Assembly: GCA_946887085.1 (NCBI GenBank)
Contig: CAMPKG010000052.1
Span: 1 to 13,771, forward strand
DNA from: an uncultured Sphingobacteriales bacterium
GTDB taxonomy: Bacteria > Bacteroidota > Bacteroidia > Chitinophagales > Chitinophagaceae
DNA length: 13,771 nucleotides
Reading direction: 5' to 3'
Of this stretch, positions 6,808 through 13,771 are shown one piece after another. The position numbers were made by a program, and so were the translations under genes. The notes beneath the pieces were generated by a model. That model saw only the letters and a list, made by a program, of their open reading frames with translations. It made no database searches and was not told the DNA's origin. The number at the start of each line of letters is the position of its first letter. Within the stretch, counting starts at the first letter, position 1.

Positions 6808-7830
6808 CTACTTCATCAGGAAAGGCATCTTCGCGATATTCTTCAAGGCCATGCCCGTTCCACGTACTACCGCACGCAGCGGATCGTCTGCTACATGTAC
6901 AGGAAGCTTGATCTTGTGCGAGATACGTTTGTCGAGGCCACGCAGCAATGCGCCACCACCTGTCAGGTATAGCCCGCGGCGGTAGATATCAGCAGCAAGC
7001 TCTGGTGGAGTGCTTTCCAGTGCTTTAAGGATAGCTTCCTCAATTTTGAAGATCGATTTATCCAGCGCTTCAGCAACTTCCTGGTAAGAAACCATGATCT
7101 GCTTAGGAATACCTGTTACCAGGTCGCGTCCGTTAACGGCAATATCATCCGGCGGGCTGTCAAGATCTTTCAATGCAGAACCCACGTGTATTTTTATCTG
7201 CTCAGCAGTACGCTCACCGATCATCAGACTATGATAGCGACGCATGGCTTCCATGATATCTGCGGTGAATTCGTCGCCTGCTATACGTATAGACTGATCG
7301 CACACGATACCGGCAAGAGCAATAACAGAAATGCCAGTCGTACCACCACCGATATCGATGATCATATTACCGGTTGGTTCTTCAACATCGATACCGATAC
7401 CAAGAGCAGCAGCCATTGGCTCGTGTATCATATATACTTCCTTCGCGCCGGCCTGTTCAGCAGAGTCGCGAACGGCACGTTTCTCGACTTCGGTGATGCT
7501 TGATGGTATGCAGATAACCATTCTCCAACTAGGTGGAAATAACGGCTTCTTCGGATACACCAGTTTGATCATTTCGCGCAGCATACCTTCAGCAGCATTA
7601 AAATCGGCGATCACACCATCTTTAAGCGGGCGAATTGTTTTAAGATTCTCATGGGTTTTTTCGTGCATCATCATCGCCTTTTTTCCTACGGCTACTATTT
7701 TATTCGTCGTACGGTCGATAGCTACTATCGAAGGCTCATCTACAACTACCTGGTCGTTGTGTATGATCAAAGTGTTGGCTGTACCTAAGTCTATCGCTAT
7801 CTCCTGCGTTAAAAAATTGAACAAACCCAT
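6808..7830 (-). CDS. mreB: Rod shape-determining protein MreB (bacterial actin)
   Basis: MreB is the actin-like ATPase that forms short membrane-bound filaments and orients the elongation machinery. At 340 residues it is the usual length. The N-terminal MGLFNFL is the expected short amphipathic membrane anchor. Phosphate-1 loop IAIDLGTANTLI lies at 11-22, phosphate-2 loop IIDIGGGTTGISVI at 157-170, and the adenosine motif LTGGGALLRGLD at 289-300. HEPMAAALGIG (136-146) holds the glutamate placed for ATP hydrolysis. An AGGAG nine bases before the ATG (minus strand, 7844-7840) is a plausible ribosome binding site. This is the first gene of mreBCD and diverges from a lipoprotein gene. The 270-bp upstream region holds AT-rich direct repeats but no promoter matching both consensus boxes. 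Confidence 0.98.
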   Translation of the reverse strand: MGLFNFLTQEIAIDLGTANTLIIHNDQVVVDEPSIVAIDRTTNKIVAVGKKAMMMHEKTHENLKTIRPLKDGVIADFNAAEGMLREMIKLVYPKKPLFPPSWRMVICIPSSITEVEKRAVRDSAEQAGAKEVYMIHEPMAAALGIGIDVEEPTGNMIIDIGGGTTGISVIALAGIVCDQSIRIAGDEFTADIMEAMRRYHSLMIGERTAEQIKIHVGSALKDLDSPPDDIAVNGRDLVTGIPKQIMVSYQEVAEALDKSIFKIEEAILKALESTPPELAADIYRRGLYLTGGGALLRGLDKRISHKIKLPVHVADDPLRAVVRGTGMALKNIAKMPFLMK

Positions 7831-7859
7831 AGTTTAGTGCTCCTGCTGCTGTTGTTTTG

Positions 7860-7890
7860 GAAAAATATTGGCAAAAATGCGAAAAATATT
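7860..7890 (-). repeat. Two direct repeats, 21-bp period, upstream of mreB
   Basis: GAAAAATATT occurs at 7860-7869 and again at 7881-7890, two helical turns apart, in the mreB leader/promoter region. Read on the minus strand each gives AATATTTTTC, containing a one-mismatch version of the -7 box (TATTTTTC for TAnnTTTG). A nine-of-ten copy stands at 8017-8026. They could be tandem weak promoters, a protein-binding site, or simply AT-rich sequence. Confidence 0.4.
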
Positions 7891-8103
7891 ACCGGATAAT
7901 GAACCTTCCGGAAATTTTTCTATCCCTTGTAAAGATAAACGAATTGGAGGTTCAAAATCCTTTCACCAAAATGGTCTGCCCGGCTTTTGGCAAACCACCA
8001 CCGTTTTCAAAAACGGGAAAAATATAAGCCTTTCGAAAATGTAGCACAGTATTTGTTTCATCATCCATTGCACTATATATCCAATTCTAAAAACCAAAAT
8101 AGT

Positions 8104-8646
8104 ATGAAACAGATCTATTTACTTAGATGGGCAGTGTTACCCCTTCTGCTCCTGTTTACAGCTTGCGACCAGAATGGCGCGGGCCCTGTACCCAAAGAGG
8201 CCGACGGCTGGGCCCCGGTTTACAGCACGAACACTGAAGCCCTCACCATCAGCTCAGCTGACCCTAAAACCATAGAAAAAGGCGGAAAGATCTACACGAA
8301 GGGCACCCTGCTCTATCAGGTAGAGACCGGCAAAGGCATCCACGTCATCAACATTGCCGACCCTGCCAACCCTCATAAGGTGAAATTCATCAATATCAAT
8401 GGCGCCCAGGAGATGGCTATTAAAGGACAGACGCTCTATGCCAATAACCTGAACGACCTGGTTGTTGTCGATATTACCGACTACGCATCGGTTAAAGAGG
8501 TAGGCAGGCTCAAGAACGTTTTCCACCTGGTAAACCAATACAAGCCACCGGGCGAAGGATACTTTGAGTGTATCGATGCTTCGAAAGGCACGGTAGTAGG
8601 CTGGGAACAGAAAAAATTGCAAAGCCCAAGGTGTAAAACTAATTAA
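8104..8646 (+). CDS. LVIVD-repeat lipoprotein, short (180 residues)
   Basis: I chose the ATG at 8104, because it gives a clean lipoprotein signal: basic start, hydrophobic run, and lipobox LFTAC with the lipidated cysteine at residue 21. The longer frame from 7987 begins with a basic, non-signal segment. The mature part contains two LVIVD-type beta-propeller units, near 78-93 (GIHVINIADPANPHKV) and 118-133 (DLVVVDITDYASVKEV). The second core, DLVVVDI, closely resembles the motif that names the family. It ends with a VVGWEQKKL tail and a cysteine four residues before the end, a style I associate with related Bacteroidota proteins; so it is probably complete, not truncated. Two blades are too few for a closed propeller, so it may associate with other chains. 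The next gene, 20 bp downstream, is a related lipoprotein. Location is probably the outer membrane or periplasm; function is unknown. Confidence 0.8.
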   Translation: MKQIYLLRWAVLPLLLLFTACDQNGAGPVPKEADGWAPVYSTNTEALTISSADPKTIEKGGKIYTKGTLLYQVETGKGIHVINIADPANPHKVKFININGAQEMAIKGQTLYANNLNDLVVVDITDYASVKEVGRLKNVFHLVNQYKPPGEGYFECIDASKGTVVGWEQKKLQSPRCKTN

Positions 8647-8666
8647 CCCTTAAAAATCAGCAAATT

Positions 8667-9416
8667 ATGAAACGCATAATATATATATTATCTGTGTTCC
8701 TTTTCGTCGCAGCCTGCGATAAAACCGACAACACTGTTGCACCAATGGGCACTTCGGATGGTAATACCGGACAAGGCGGCTCGCTCGCCAGGTTTACCAT
8801 CGCTAACGACCACCTTTATGTGGTGGATAATAAAAAGCTCTACACCTATTCACTGGCCAACAGCGCAACGCCTGTACTAACGAACAACCAGCAGATAAGC
8901 ACGGACATAGAAACCATCTATGCCTACCAGGATAAATTATTCATCGGATCGCAGGAGGCTATGTATATATACTCCATATCCGATGCATCCCACCCTGTCC
9001 GGGAAGGTCAGGCTTCGCATGTACGCGCCTGCGATCCGGTGGTTGCTAAGGACAAATATGCTTATGTTACTGTGCGTAGCGGAACCAGCTGCGGCGGTAC
9101 CATCAGCGCTTTGATGGTGTACGATATCACCTATATCTCCAACCCATCGTTGAAGAAAACCATCAACCTGGAAGGCCCTTACGGCCTTGGTATTAAGGAC
9201 AACAGGCTGTACGTATGTAACGGCAGCAACGGCCTTAATGTCTACGATATCTCGATACCAACAAATCCCCAGCTGGTGAAAAAGATACAGGGTGATACCT
9301 TTTACGATGTGATACCCACCAACGACGTACTTATATGCATGGTGCAGGGAGGTACGGTCTTGTACAATTACAATCCGGCGGACGAGTTGGTGAAAGCTGC
9401 GAAGATCAGCAACTAA
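8667..9416 (+). CDS. LVIVD-repeat lipoprotein, beta-propeller-like (249 residues)
   Basis: The N-terminus MKRIIYILSVFLFVAAC is a lipoprotein signal with the lipidated cysteine at residue 17. A Gly/Ser/Thr/Asn-rich linker follows to about residue 38. The rest consists of repeats of the form short strand, hydrophobic (V/I)YxI, then a turn with a proline: 98-114 (AMYIYSISDASHPVREG), 148-164 (ALMVYDITYISNPSLKK) and 189-205 (GLNVYDISIPTNPQLVK). Weaker copies lie near 45-72 and at the C-terminus. That suggests about five blades, consistent with a beta-propeller. Cysteines 122 and 142 could form a disulfide. It lies 20 bp after the 180-residue LVIVD lipoprotein and ends at a strong terminator, so the two form an operon. 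No catalytic motif is visible; a binding or scaffold role at the cell surface is inference. Confidence 0.8.
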   Translation: MKRIIYILSVFLFVAACDKTDNTVAPMGTSDGNTGQGGSLARFTIANDHLYVVDNKKLYTYSLANSATPVLTNNQQISTDIETIYAYQDKLFIGSQEAMYIYSISDASHPVREGQASHVRACDPVVAKDKYAYVTVRSGTSCGGTISALMVYDITYISNPSLKKTINLEGPYGLGIKDNRLYVCNGSNGLNVYDISIPTNPQLVKKIQGDTFYDVIPTNDVLICMVQGGTVLYNYNPADELVKAAKISN

Positions 9417-9448
9417 AACAAAGCCCCGGAAGTCCGGGGCTTTGTTTT
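9415..9448 (+). terminator. Strong intrinsic terminator after the lipoprotein operon
   Basis: A perfect 15-bp stem (9415-9429 with 9434-9448) has a GCCCCGG core, an AAGT loop and flanking A and T tracts that are part of the pairing. It begins inside the stop codon of the upstream gene. The symmetry would let it work in both directions. Confidence 0.93.
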
Positions 9449-9501
9449 ATATCACGGTATCAGATCCTTTTTTACCCTTCCGAAATTTCACCTTTTTTCC
9501 C

Positions 9502-9509
9502 TAGTTTTG
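9502..9509 (+). promoter_or_regulatory. Candidate -7 box upstream of carB
   Basis: TAGTTTTG fits TAnnTTTG exactly. No TTTG is found at the expected -33 spacing, so support is partial. Transcription from here would start near 9514-9516, leaving a leader of about 85 bases for carB that begins with the hairpin at 9514-9530. Confidence 0.4.
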
Positions 9510-9513
9510 CGCC

Positions 9514-9535
9514 TCGGGCGTTGAGCCCGATTTTT
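9514..9535 (+). terminator. GC-rich hairpin with T-tract in the carB leader region
   Basis: A six-bp stem TCGGGC / GCCCGA with loop GTTGA is followed at once by five T residues. It has intrinsic-terminator form. It could be a backup terminator for the lipoprotein operon or, if transcription begins further upstream, an attenuator-like element before carB. Confidence 0.55.
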
Positions 9536-9562
9536 ATATCTGCTCATCGCGCCGCTAAAGTC

Positions 9563-9590
9563 TTTTGACTTTTGAATTTTGACTTTTGAA
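9563..9590 (+). repeat. Tandem 14-bp repeat just upstream of carB
   Basis: Two perfect copies of TTTTGACTTTTGAA lie end to end and a third begins (TTT). They finish 8 bp before the carB ATG. Each copy contains GACTTTTG, one mismatch from the -7 consensus, and additional TTTG boxes. I have an impression of similar short repeats in other Bacteroidota intergenic regions, which I cannot verify here. Confidence 0.7.
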
Positions 9591-9598
9591 TTTCTAAC

Positions 9599-12454
9599 AT
9601 GCCGCGCGACAATTCAATCAAATCAGTACTCATCATCGGGTCAGGGCCCATTATCATCGGCCAGGCTTGTGAATTTGACTATTCAGGCTCACAGGCTGCC
9701 CGCAGCCTCAGGGAAGAGGGGATCAGGGTTACCCTGATCAATTCGAACCCCGCCACTATCATGACCGACCCGATAGTAGCAGACAAAGTTTACCTGCTGC
9801 CGCTGACCGTAGAGAGCATTGAACAGATATTGCAGGAAAATGATATAGATGCAGTGCTGCCCACTATGGGCGGCCAGACGGCCCTCAACCTTGCCAAAGA
9901 GGTGGATGAGCTCGGCATCTGGAAGCAATATAATGTGCGCCTGATAGGCGTGGACATCAAAGCGATCGATAAAGCCGAGGACAGGGAACTTTTCCGTCAG
10001 TGGATGATAAAGTTGGGTGTGCCGGTAGCAACAGCAAAAACAGCCAACTCGCTGCTGGAAGGAAAGGAATTTGCACAGGAAATAGGCTTGCCGATCGTTA
10101 TACGTCCTTCCTTTACCCTGGGAGGTACGGGTGGCGGTTTTGTAATGCATAAAGAAGAGTTGGATGCGGCACTGGAGCGCGGGCTGACAGCTTCGACCAT
10201 GCACGAGGTACTGGTAGAACGGGCCGTACTTGGCTGGAAAGAGTTTGAGCTGGAATTGCTGCGTGACGCAGCCGACAATGTGGTAATTATATGTACGGTC
10301 GAGAACTTCGACCCCATGGGGATACATACCGGCGACAGCATTACTGTAGCTCCTGCTATGACGCTGAGTGATACAGCGTTCCAGCTGATGCGTAATACCG
10401 CCATCATGATGATGCGCGACCTGGGAAACTTTGCCGGAGGCTGTAACGTGCAGTTTGCCCTTAACCCTGAAACGGAGGAGATCATCGCCATCGAGATCAA
10501 CCCACGTGTGAGCCGTTCATCTGCACTGGCATCAAAAGCTACGGGTTACCCCATCGCCAAAATAGCTGCGAAGCTGGCCATTGGTTATAATCTCGATGAG
10601 CTGAAGAACCAGATCACGCAAACGACATCTGCCTACTTCGAGCCGGCGCTGGACTATGTGATAGTTAAAATGCCGCGATGGAACTTTGACAAGTTCAAAG
10701 GCGCTGACGATACACTTGGCCTGCAGATGAAATCTGTGGGTGAAGTGATGGCTATTGGCCGGACGTTCCCCGAAGCACTGCAGAAAGCCTGTCAAAGCCT
10801 GGAGAATAATGCGACGGGTTTATCTTTCCTGAGCACTACCCGCCTGCGCCCCGAAGAATTGCTGGAATCGCTGAAGCGCCCGCAATGGGACCGCGTCTTC
10901 CGCATCAAGGAAGCGCTGGCAGCGGGCATATCTATTAAGACCATTCGTGAGGTCACGCAGATAGATCGCTGGTTCCTCTACCAGATACAGGACATCGTTA
11001 ACCTGGAGCACCGCATTGCTGAGTACAAACATTTGGAAAAATTACCGGTGGAACTGCTGTGCGAAGCCAAGCAGATGGGCTTTAGTGATGACCAGATCGC
11101 GGAGCTGGTAAAAGACTGTACCGGAGAGGAGGTCTATGAGTTCCGCAAAGCGCACGACATACGCCGCGTCTTCAAAATGGTGGATACCTGCAGCGCAGAG
11201 TTTGAAGCCAAGACGCCATATTATTACAGCACATTCGAACCAACATCGTTTGCCGAGTCGACAAAGGCTGACCTGAACTTCAACGAAAGCAAGCTGACCG
11301 ATAAGAAAAAGATCATCGTACTTGGTTCCGGCCCTAACCGTATTGGCCAGGGCATCGAATTCGATTATTGCTGCACGCATGGCCTGATGGCGATACGGGA
11401 TTGTGGCTATGAGTCGATCATGGTGAACTGCAACCCTGAAACTGTTTCTACCGATTTTGATATCGCCGATAAGCTTTACTTCGAGCCCGTGTACTGGGAG
11501 CACCTCTGGGAGATCATCGAGCATGAAAAGCCCTATGGTATCATCGTTCAGCTGGGCGGCCAGACTGCTTTGAAACTCGCTAAACGCCTACACGAAAAAG
11601 GCATTCGCATCATAGGCACTTCTTTCGACGATATGGATATAGCCGAGGACCGTGGCCGCTTCAGCGACCTGCTGAAAGAGCTGGGCATCCCATATCCTAA
11701 CTACGGCACTGCCTATTCAACCGACGACGCGATAGAAGTAGCCAACCAGGTTGGTTACCCTGTGCTGGTGCGCCCTTCATACGTGCTCGGCGGCCAAAGG
11801 ATGCGTATCGTCATCAACGATGAAGAACTGGAAAAAGGCGTGGTAAGTTTATTGAAACACCTGCCGGGTAATAAGATCCTGATCGACCACTTCCTTGACC
11901 GCTGCCAGGAAGCAGAGGTAGATGCCATTTGCGATGGAGATGAAGTGCATATCATGGGCATCATGGAGCATATTGAGCCCGCAGGCATCCATAGCGGCGA
12001 CAGCCACGCTGTGTTGCCTTCATTCAACCTGGGCCAATTCGAGGTAGATGAAATGGTGGATTACGCTAAAAAGATCGCCCTCCGGTTGAATATAAAAGGC
12101 CTTATCAATATCCAGTTTGCCATTAAAGACGGGAAGGTATACGTGATCGAGGCCAACCCACGTGCGAGCCGTACTACACCTTTCATCGCAAAAGCTTACG
12201 GAATACCTTATCTGAATATTGCCACCAAAGTAATGATGGGAGAAGCGAAGCTGAAAGATTTTAAGATGGAACATAACCTGAAGGGTTTTGCGGTGAAGGA
12301 ACCGGTATTCAGTTTCAACAAATTCCCGAACGTGAACAAGGAGCTGGGCCCCGAAATGAAAAGCACCGGCGAGGCCATACGGTTCATCAAAGACCTCCGC
12401 GATCCCTGGTTCAGGCAGCTGTATAAAGAACGAAGCATGCACCTTAGTAAATAA
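9599..12454 (+). CDS. carB: Carbamoyl-phosphate synthase large subunit, lacking the MGS domain
   Basis: CarB makes carbamoyl phosphate from bicarbonate, two ATP and ammonia delivered by CarA, feeding pyrimidine and arginine synthesis. Both ATP-grasp halves are present. In the first, R129, R169, E215, Q285, E299 and N301 fall at the same positions as in E. coli. In the second the frame is shifted by ten: RPSYVLGG has R725, INIQF has Q839, and [12 protein letters not shown] has E851 and N853. The ammonia-tunnel and oligomerisation segment lies between. The protein stops at residue 951 after [16 protein letters not shown], whereas E. coli CarB is 1073 residues. So the C-terminal methylglyoxal-synthase-like domain that binds UMP, IMP and ornithine is missing. 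A terminator follows 10 bp after the stop, so this is not a recent frameshift. I recall a similar short form in Flavobacteriia. carA is not adjacent. Confidence 0.97.
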   Translation: MPRDNSIKSVLIIGSGPIIIGQACEFDYSGSQAARSLREEGIRVTLINSNPATIMTDPIVADKVYLLPLTVESIEQILQENDIDAVLPTMGGQTALNLAKEVDELGIWKQYNVRLIGVDIKAIDKAEDRELFRQWMIKLGVPVATAKTANSLLEGKEFAQEIGLPIVIRPSFTLGGTGGGFVMHKEELDAALERGLTASTMHEVLVERAVLGWKEFELELLRDAADNVVIICTVENFDPMGIHTGDSITVAPAMTLSDTAFQLMRNTAIMMMRDLGNFAGGCNVQFALNPETEEIIAIEINPRVSRSSALASKATGYPIAKIAAKLAIGYNLDELKNQITQTTSAYFEPALDYVIVKMPRWNFDKFKGADDTLGLQMKSVGEVMAIGRTFPEALQKACQSLENNATGLSFLSTTRLRPEELLESLKRPQWDRVFRIKEALAAGISIKTIREVTQIDRWFLYQIQDIVNLEHRIAEYKHLEKLPVELLCEAKQMGFSDDQIAELVKDCTGEEVYEFRKAHDIRRVFKMVDTCSAEFEAKTPYYYSTFEPTSFAESTKADLNFNESKLTDKKKIIVLGSGPNRIGQGIEFDYCCTHGLMAIRDCGYESIMVNCNPETVSTDFDIADKLYFEPVYWEHLWEIIEHEKPYGIIVQLGGQTALKLAKRLHEKGIRIIGTSFDDMDIAEDRGRFSDLLKELGIPYPNYGTAYSTDDAIEVANQVGYPVLVRPSYVLGGQRMRIVINDEELEKGVVSLLKHLPGNKILIDHFLDRCQEAEVDAICDGDEVHIMGIMEHIEPAGIHSGDSHAVLPSFNLGQFEVDEMVDYAKKIALRLNIKGLINIQFAIKDGKVYVIEANPRASRTTPFIAKAYGIPYLNIATKVMMGEAKLKDFKMEHNLKGFAVKEPVFSFNKFPNVNKELGPEMKSTGEAIRFIKDLRDPWFRQLYKERSMHLSK

Positions 12455-12464
12455 AAAATGACAA

Positions 12465-12491
12465 ATGCCGCCGAAAGGCGGCATCTTTTTT
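12465..12491 (+). terminator. Intrinsic terminator after carB
   Basis: A perfect eight-bp stem ATGCCGCC / GGCGGCAT closed by a GAAA tetraloop (GNRA type) is followed by C and six T residues. It lies 10 bp after the carB stop codon. Confidence 0.93.
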
Positions 12492-12526
12492 GATGTAAAA
12501 TGACAATAACCAAATATTTATTGCGT

Positions 12527-12534
12527 TAATTTTG
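12527..12534 (+). promoter_or_regulatory. -7 promoter box of the T9SS cargo gene
   Basis: TAATTTTG is an exact match to TAnnTTTG, 32 bases before the ATG at 12567. The -33 position has no TTTG. The predicted leader is about 25 bases, A-rich close to the ATG, with no Shine-Dalgarno sequence. Confidence 0.5.
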
Positions 12535-12566
12535 AAACAGTTTTTCACCTATCTAAAACCAAAAAA

Positions 12567-13757
12567 ATGAATAGACTCTTACTTTTTATTCCTGCAGCCC
12601 TTATCGCCACACAAGTGAACGCCCAGTCGGTCATCACGTTGACCCTTGCAAATGCGGCTGCAAATCCCTCAGGTGTTGACAGTATTTATAGTATTAACCT
12701 GGCTAATATGCCAAGTACTAACGTAGCTACAAATACCGTTTGGGATTTTAGTGCAGTAACCTACAACCCGGATATTTACCGGAGTACGTACGGAACTGTG
12801 ACGGGCTTTCCCAACGCTACGCATTACAATGATGCACGTAGCGAGTTAGGCCTCGATATGAAGTACGACACAAAATTGATGTTCGCCAACACCAGCACAG
12901 GTATAAAAGTATTTGGCGAGCGGGTACCAAGGCAGGCCTATTCCCTTGAATTTTTTACCGGCAATACCATTGATAGCCTGGTGGTGTTGGGACAAGATGT
13001 TACATACAGTAGCGTTAGCACTGTAATGCCCTTCCCCGCCACTCACAACACGCAATGGGCTTCAAACTACAACGGGTATTTCAACCTTGAATTAACCTAC
13101 CACAGCGGGCCGTATAATTTTAACAAAGTGCCCGTGCAGCGCCGCGGAAATTATGTGGCTAATTCAACCATTGTAGGATGGGGCGATATACAAGTGCAAA
13201 GGCTCGATGGGAAAAAATCTGCAAAAATGCCTGTACTGCAAACTCAGACAACGATCACCGTTACTGATAGCTTTTATATGAACGGGCTTCCCATACCGCA
13301 GAACGTGCTCGATGACCTGTTTTTTGGATTGCAGCAAGGACAGCAATCGCAGGTATATCAACGTAATTTCTATCGCTACCACGAGAATACTCCTCTGGTT
13401 AGTGTTACTTATACAGACGGTAGTTTCTCCGGTGTCGAAGATGCAAACGTTCACCGTCAGCGCGTAGCTTTCCCTGATTTTATCAAAGATGTAGAGTTCA
13501 ACGATAAGGTGAAGATCTATCCTAACCCTGTAACAGGTAAGATGATGAACATCAGCGTTGATGAGAATCAGAACGAAAGCCTGGATTATTCTATTATCGA
13601 TCTTACCGGCAAAACCGTTGTTCAAGGCAATGTGAAACTGTCAGGCGGTAAAGCTTCCATCACAATTCCGGCTTCGGTTGTAGCAGGCTACTATTTTGTT
13701 CGTTTTGCTGATGCTTCAGGCGCCGCAACCGGAAATACAATAGTTATTGCAGACTAG
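12567..13757 (+). CDS. Secreted protein with type IX secretion (T9SS type A) sorting domain
   Basis: A 396-residue exported protein. A Sec signal peptide covers residues 1-19, with likely cleavage after VNA before Q20. The middle, about 20-300, is rich in Thr, Asn, Tyr and Val and looks all-beta; I do not recognise a catalytic domain. IVGWGDIQVQRLDG (202-215) followed by a TTITVTDSFYMNG segment recalls other Bacteroidota T9SS cargo of unknown role. The C-terminal 80 residues are a type A sorting domain: VKIYPNPVTG (315-324), then YSIIDLTGKTVVQG (341-354), ITIPASVVAGYYFVRF (365-380) and the final TIVIAD. Such domains direct export through the type IX machinery and are usually cleaved on attachment to the cell surface. 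No cysteine is present in the mature chain. It is transcribed alone after the carB terminator. Confidence 0.88.
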   Translation: MNRLLLFIPAALIATQVNAQSVITLTLANAAANPSGVDSIYSINLANMPSTNVATNTVWDFSAVTYNPDIYRSTYGTVTGFPNATHYNDARSELGLDMKYDTKLMFANTSTGIKVFGERVPRQAYSLEFFTGNTIDSLVVLGQDVTYSSVSTVMPFPATHNTQWASNYNGYFNLELTYHSGPYNFNKVPVQRRGNYVANSTIVGWGDIQVQRLDGKKSAKMPVLQTQTTITVTDSFYMNGLPIPQNVLDDLFFGLQQGQQSQVYQRNFYRYHENTPLVSVTYTDGSFSGVEDANVHRQRVAFPDFIKDVEFNDKVKIYPNPVTGKMMNISVDENQNESLDYSIIDLTGKTVVQGNVKLSGGKASITIPASVVAGYYFVRFADASGAATGNTIVIAD

Positions 13758-13771
13758 TAATAGTTGATAAT

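Noticed and set aside
7945..7968. tRNA-like 3' end: a GGTTCAAAATCC T-arm-like segment followed by TTTCACCA
   Set aside because: The T-loop has one base too many and no matching acceptor strand or anticodon arm is found in the 75 bases upstream. It is probably chance; no flanking repeat suggests an integration remnant.
7987..8103. 39-residue N-terminal extension of the short LVIVD lipoprotein
   Set aside because: The extension is basic, not signal-like, and would bury the lipoprotein signal that begins at ATG 8104.
9689..12513. Several minus-strand frames of 70-212 codons opposite carB
   Set aside because: All lie antisense to a fully conserved carB and carry no recognisable domain.
1..13771. 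CRISPR array, insertion sequence, phage or toxin-antitoxin genes
   Set aside because: I read for direct repeats with spacers, transposase motifs, terminal inverted repeats and small paired genes and found none.

Overview
The window looks like an ordinary chromosomal stretch of a member of the Bacteroidota, most like Chitinophagales/Chitinophagaceae. The reasons are a protein with a type IX secretion C-terminal sorting domain, lipoproteins with LVIVD-type repeats, a DUF6496 basic protein, a CarB that ends after its second synthetase half, and promoter -7 boxes fitting the Bacteroidota pattern TAnnTTTG. Base composition looks even throughout. I see no mobile element, CRISPR array, rRNA, intact tRNA or integration scar.

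Layout. 1-2575 (+): a tight run of a DUF502 membrane-protein tail, serC (phosphoserine aminotransferase) and a DUF1015 protein, closed by a hairpin. 2624-3037 (-): a small DUF6496 protein with a histone-H1-like Lys/Ser/Ala/Thr tail. It diverges from a YihY/BrkB-family membrane protein (3256-4176, +). 4250-5380 (+): a GT4 glycosyltransferase whose stop codon interlocks with that of mreD. 5377-7830 (-): mreB-mreC-mreD, the rod-shape operon, transcribed mreB first. 8104-9416 (+): two short LVIVD-repeat lipoproteins in one operon, ending at a 15-bp terminator stem. 9599-12454 (+): carB, with a GNRA-loop terminator. 12567-13757 (+): a T9SS cargo protein, ending just before the window edge.

How the genes relate. 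SerC and DUF1015 are 7 bp apart and probably co-transcribed; serA, which I remember between them in Bacteroides, is absent here. DUF1015 carries a DGHHR motif that recalls ParB-fold free-serine kinases, so a phosphoserine role is a reasonable hypothesis. MreBCD organise lateral wall synthesis, but mrdA (PBP2) and rodA, which often follow mreD in this phylum, are replaced by a convergent glycosyltransferase. The other genes are independent units.

No gap exceeds 300 bp. The largest (7831-8103, 3038-3255 and 9417-9598) hold only promoter-like boxes, short repeats and hairpins. Nothing here amounts to a clear new multi-gene system. The points most worth following are the serC-DUF1015 pair, the DUF6496/H1-like protein and the paired LVIVD lipoproteins.
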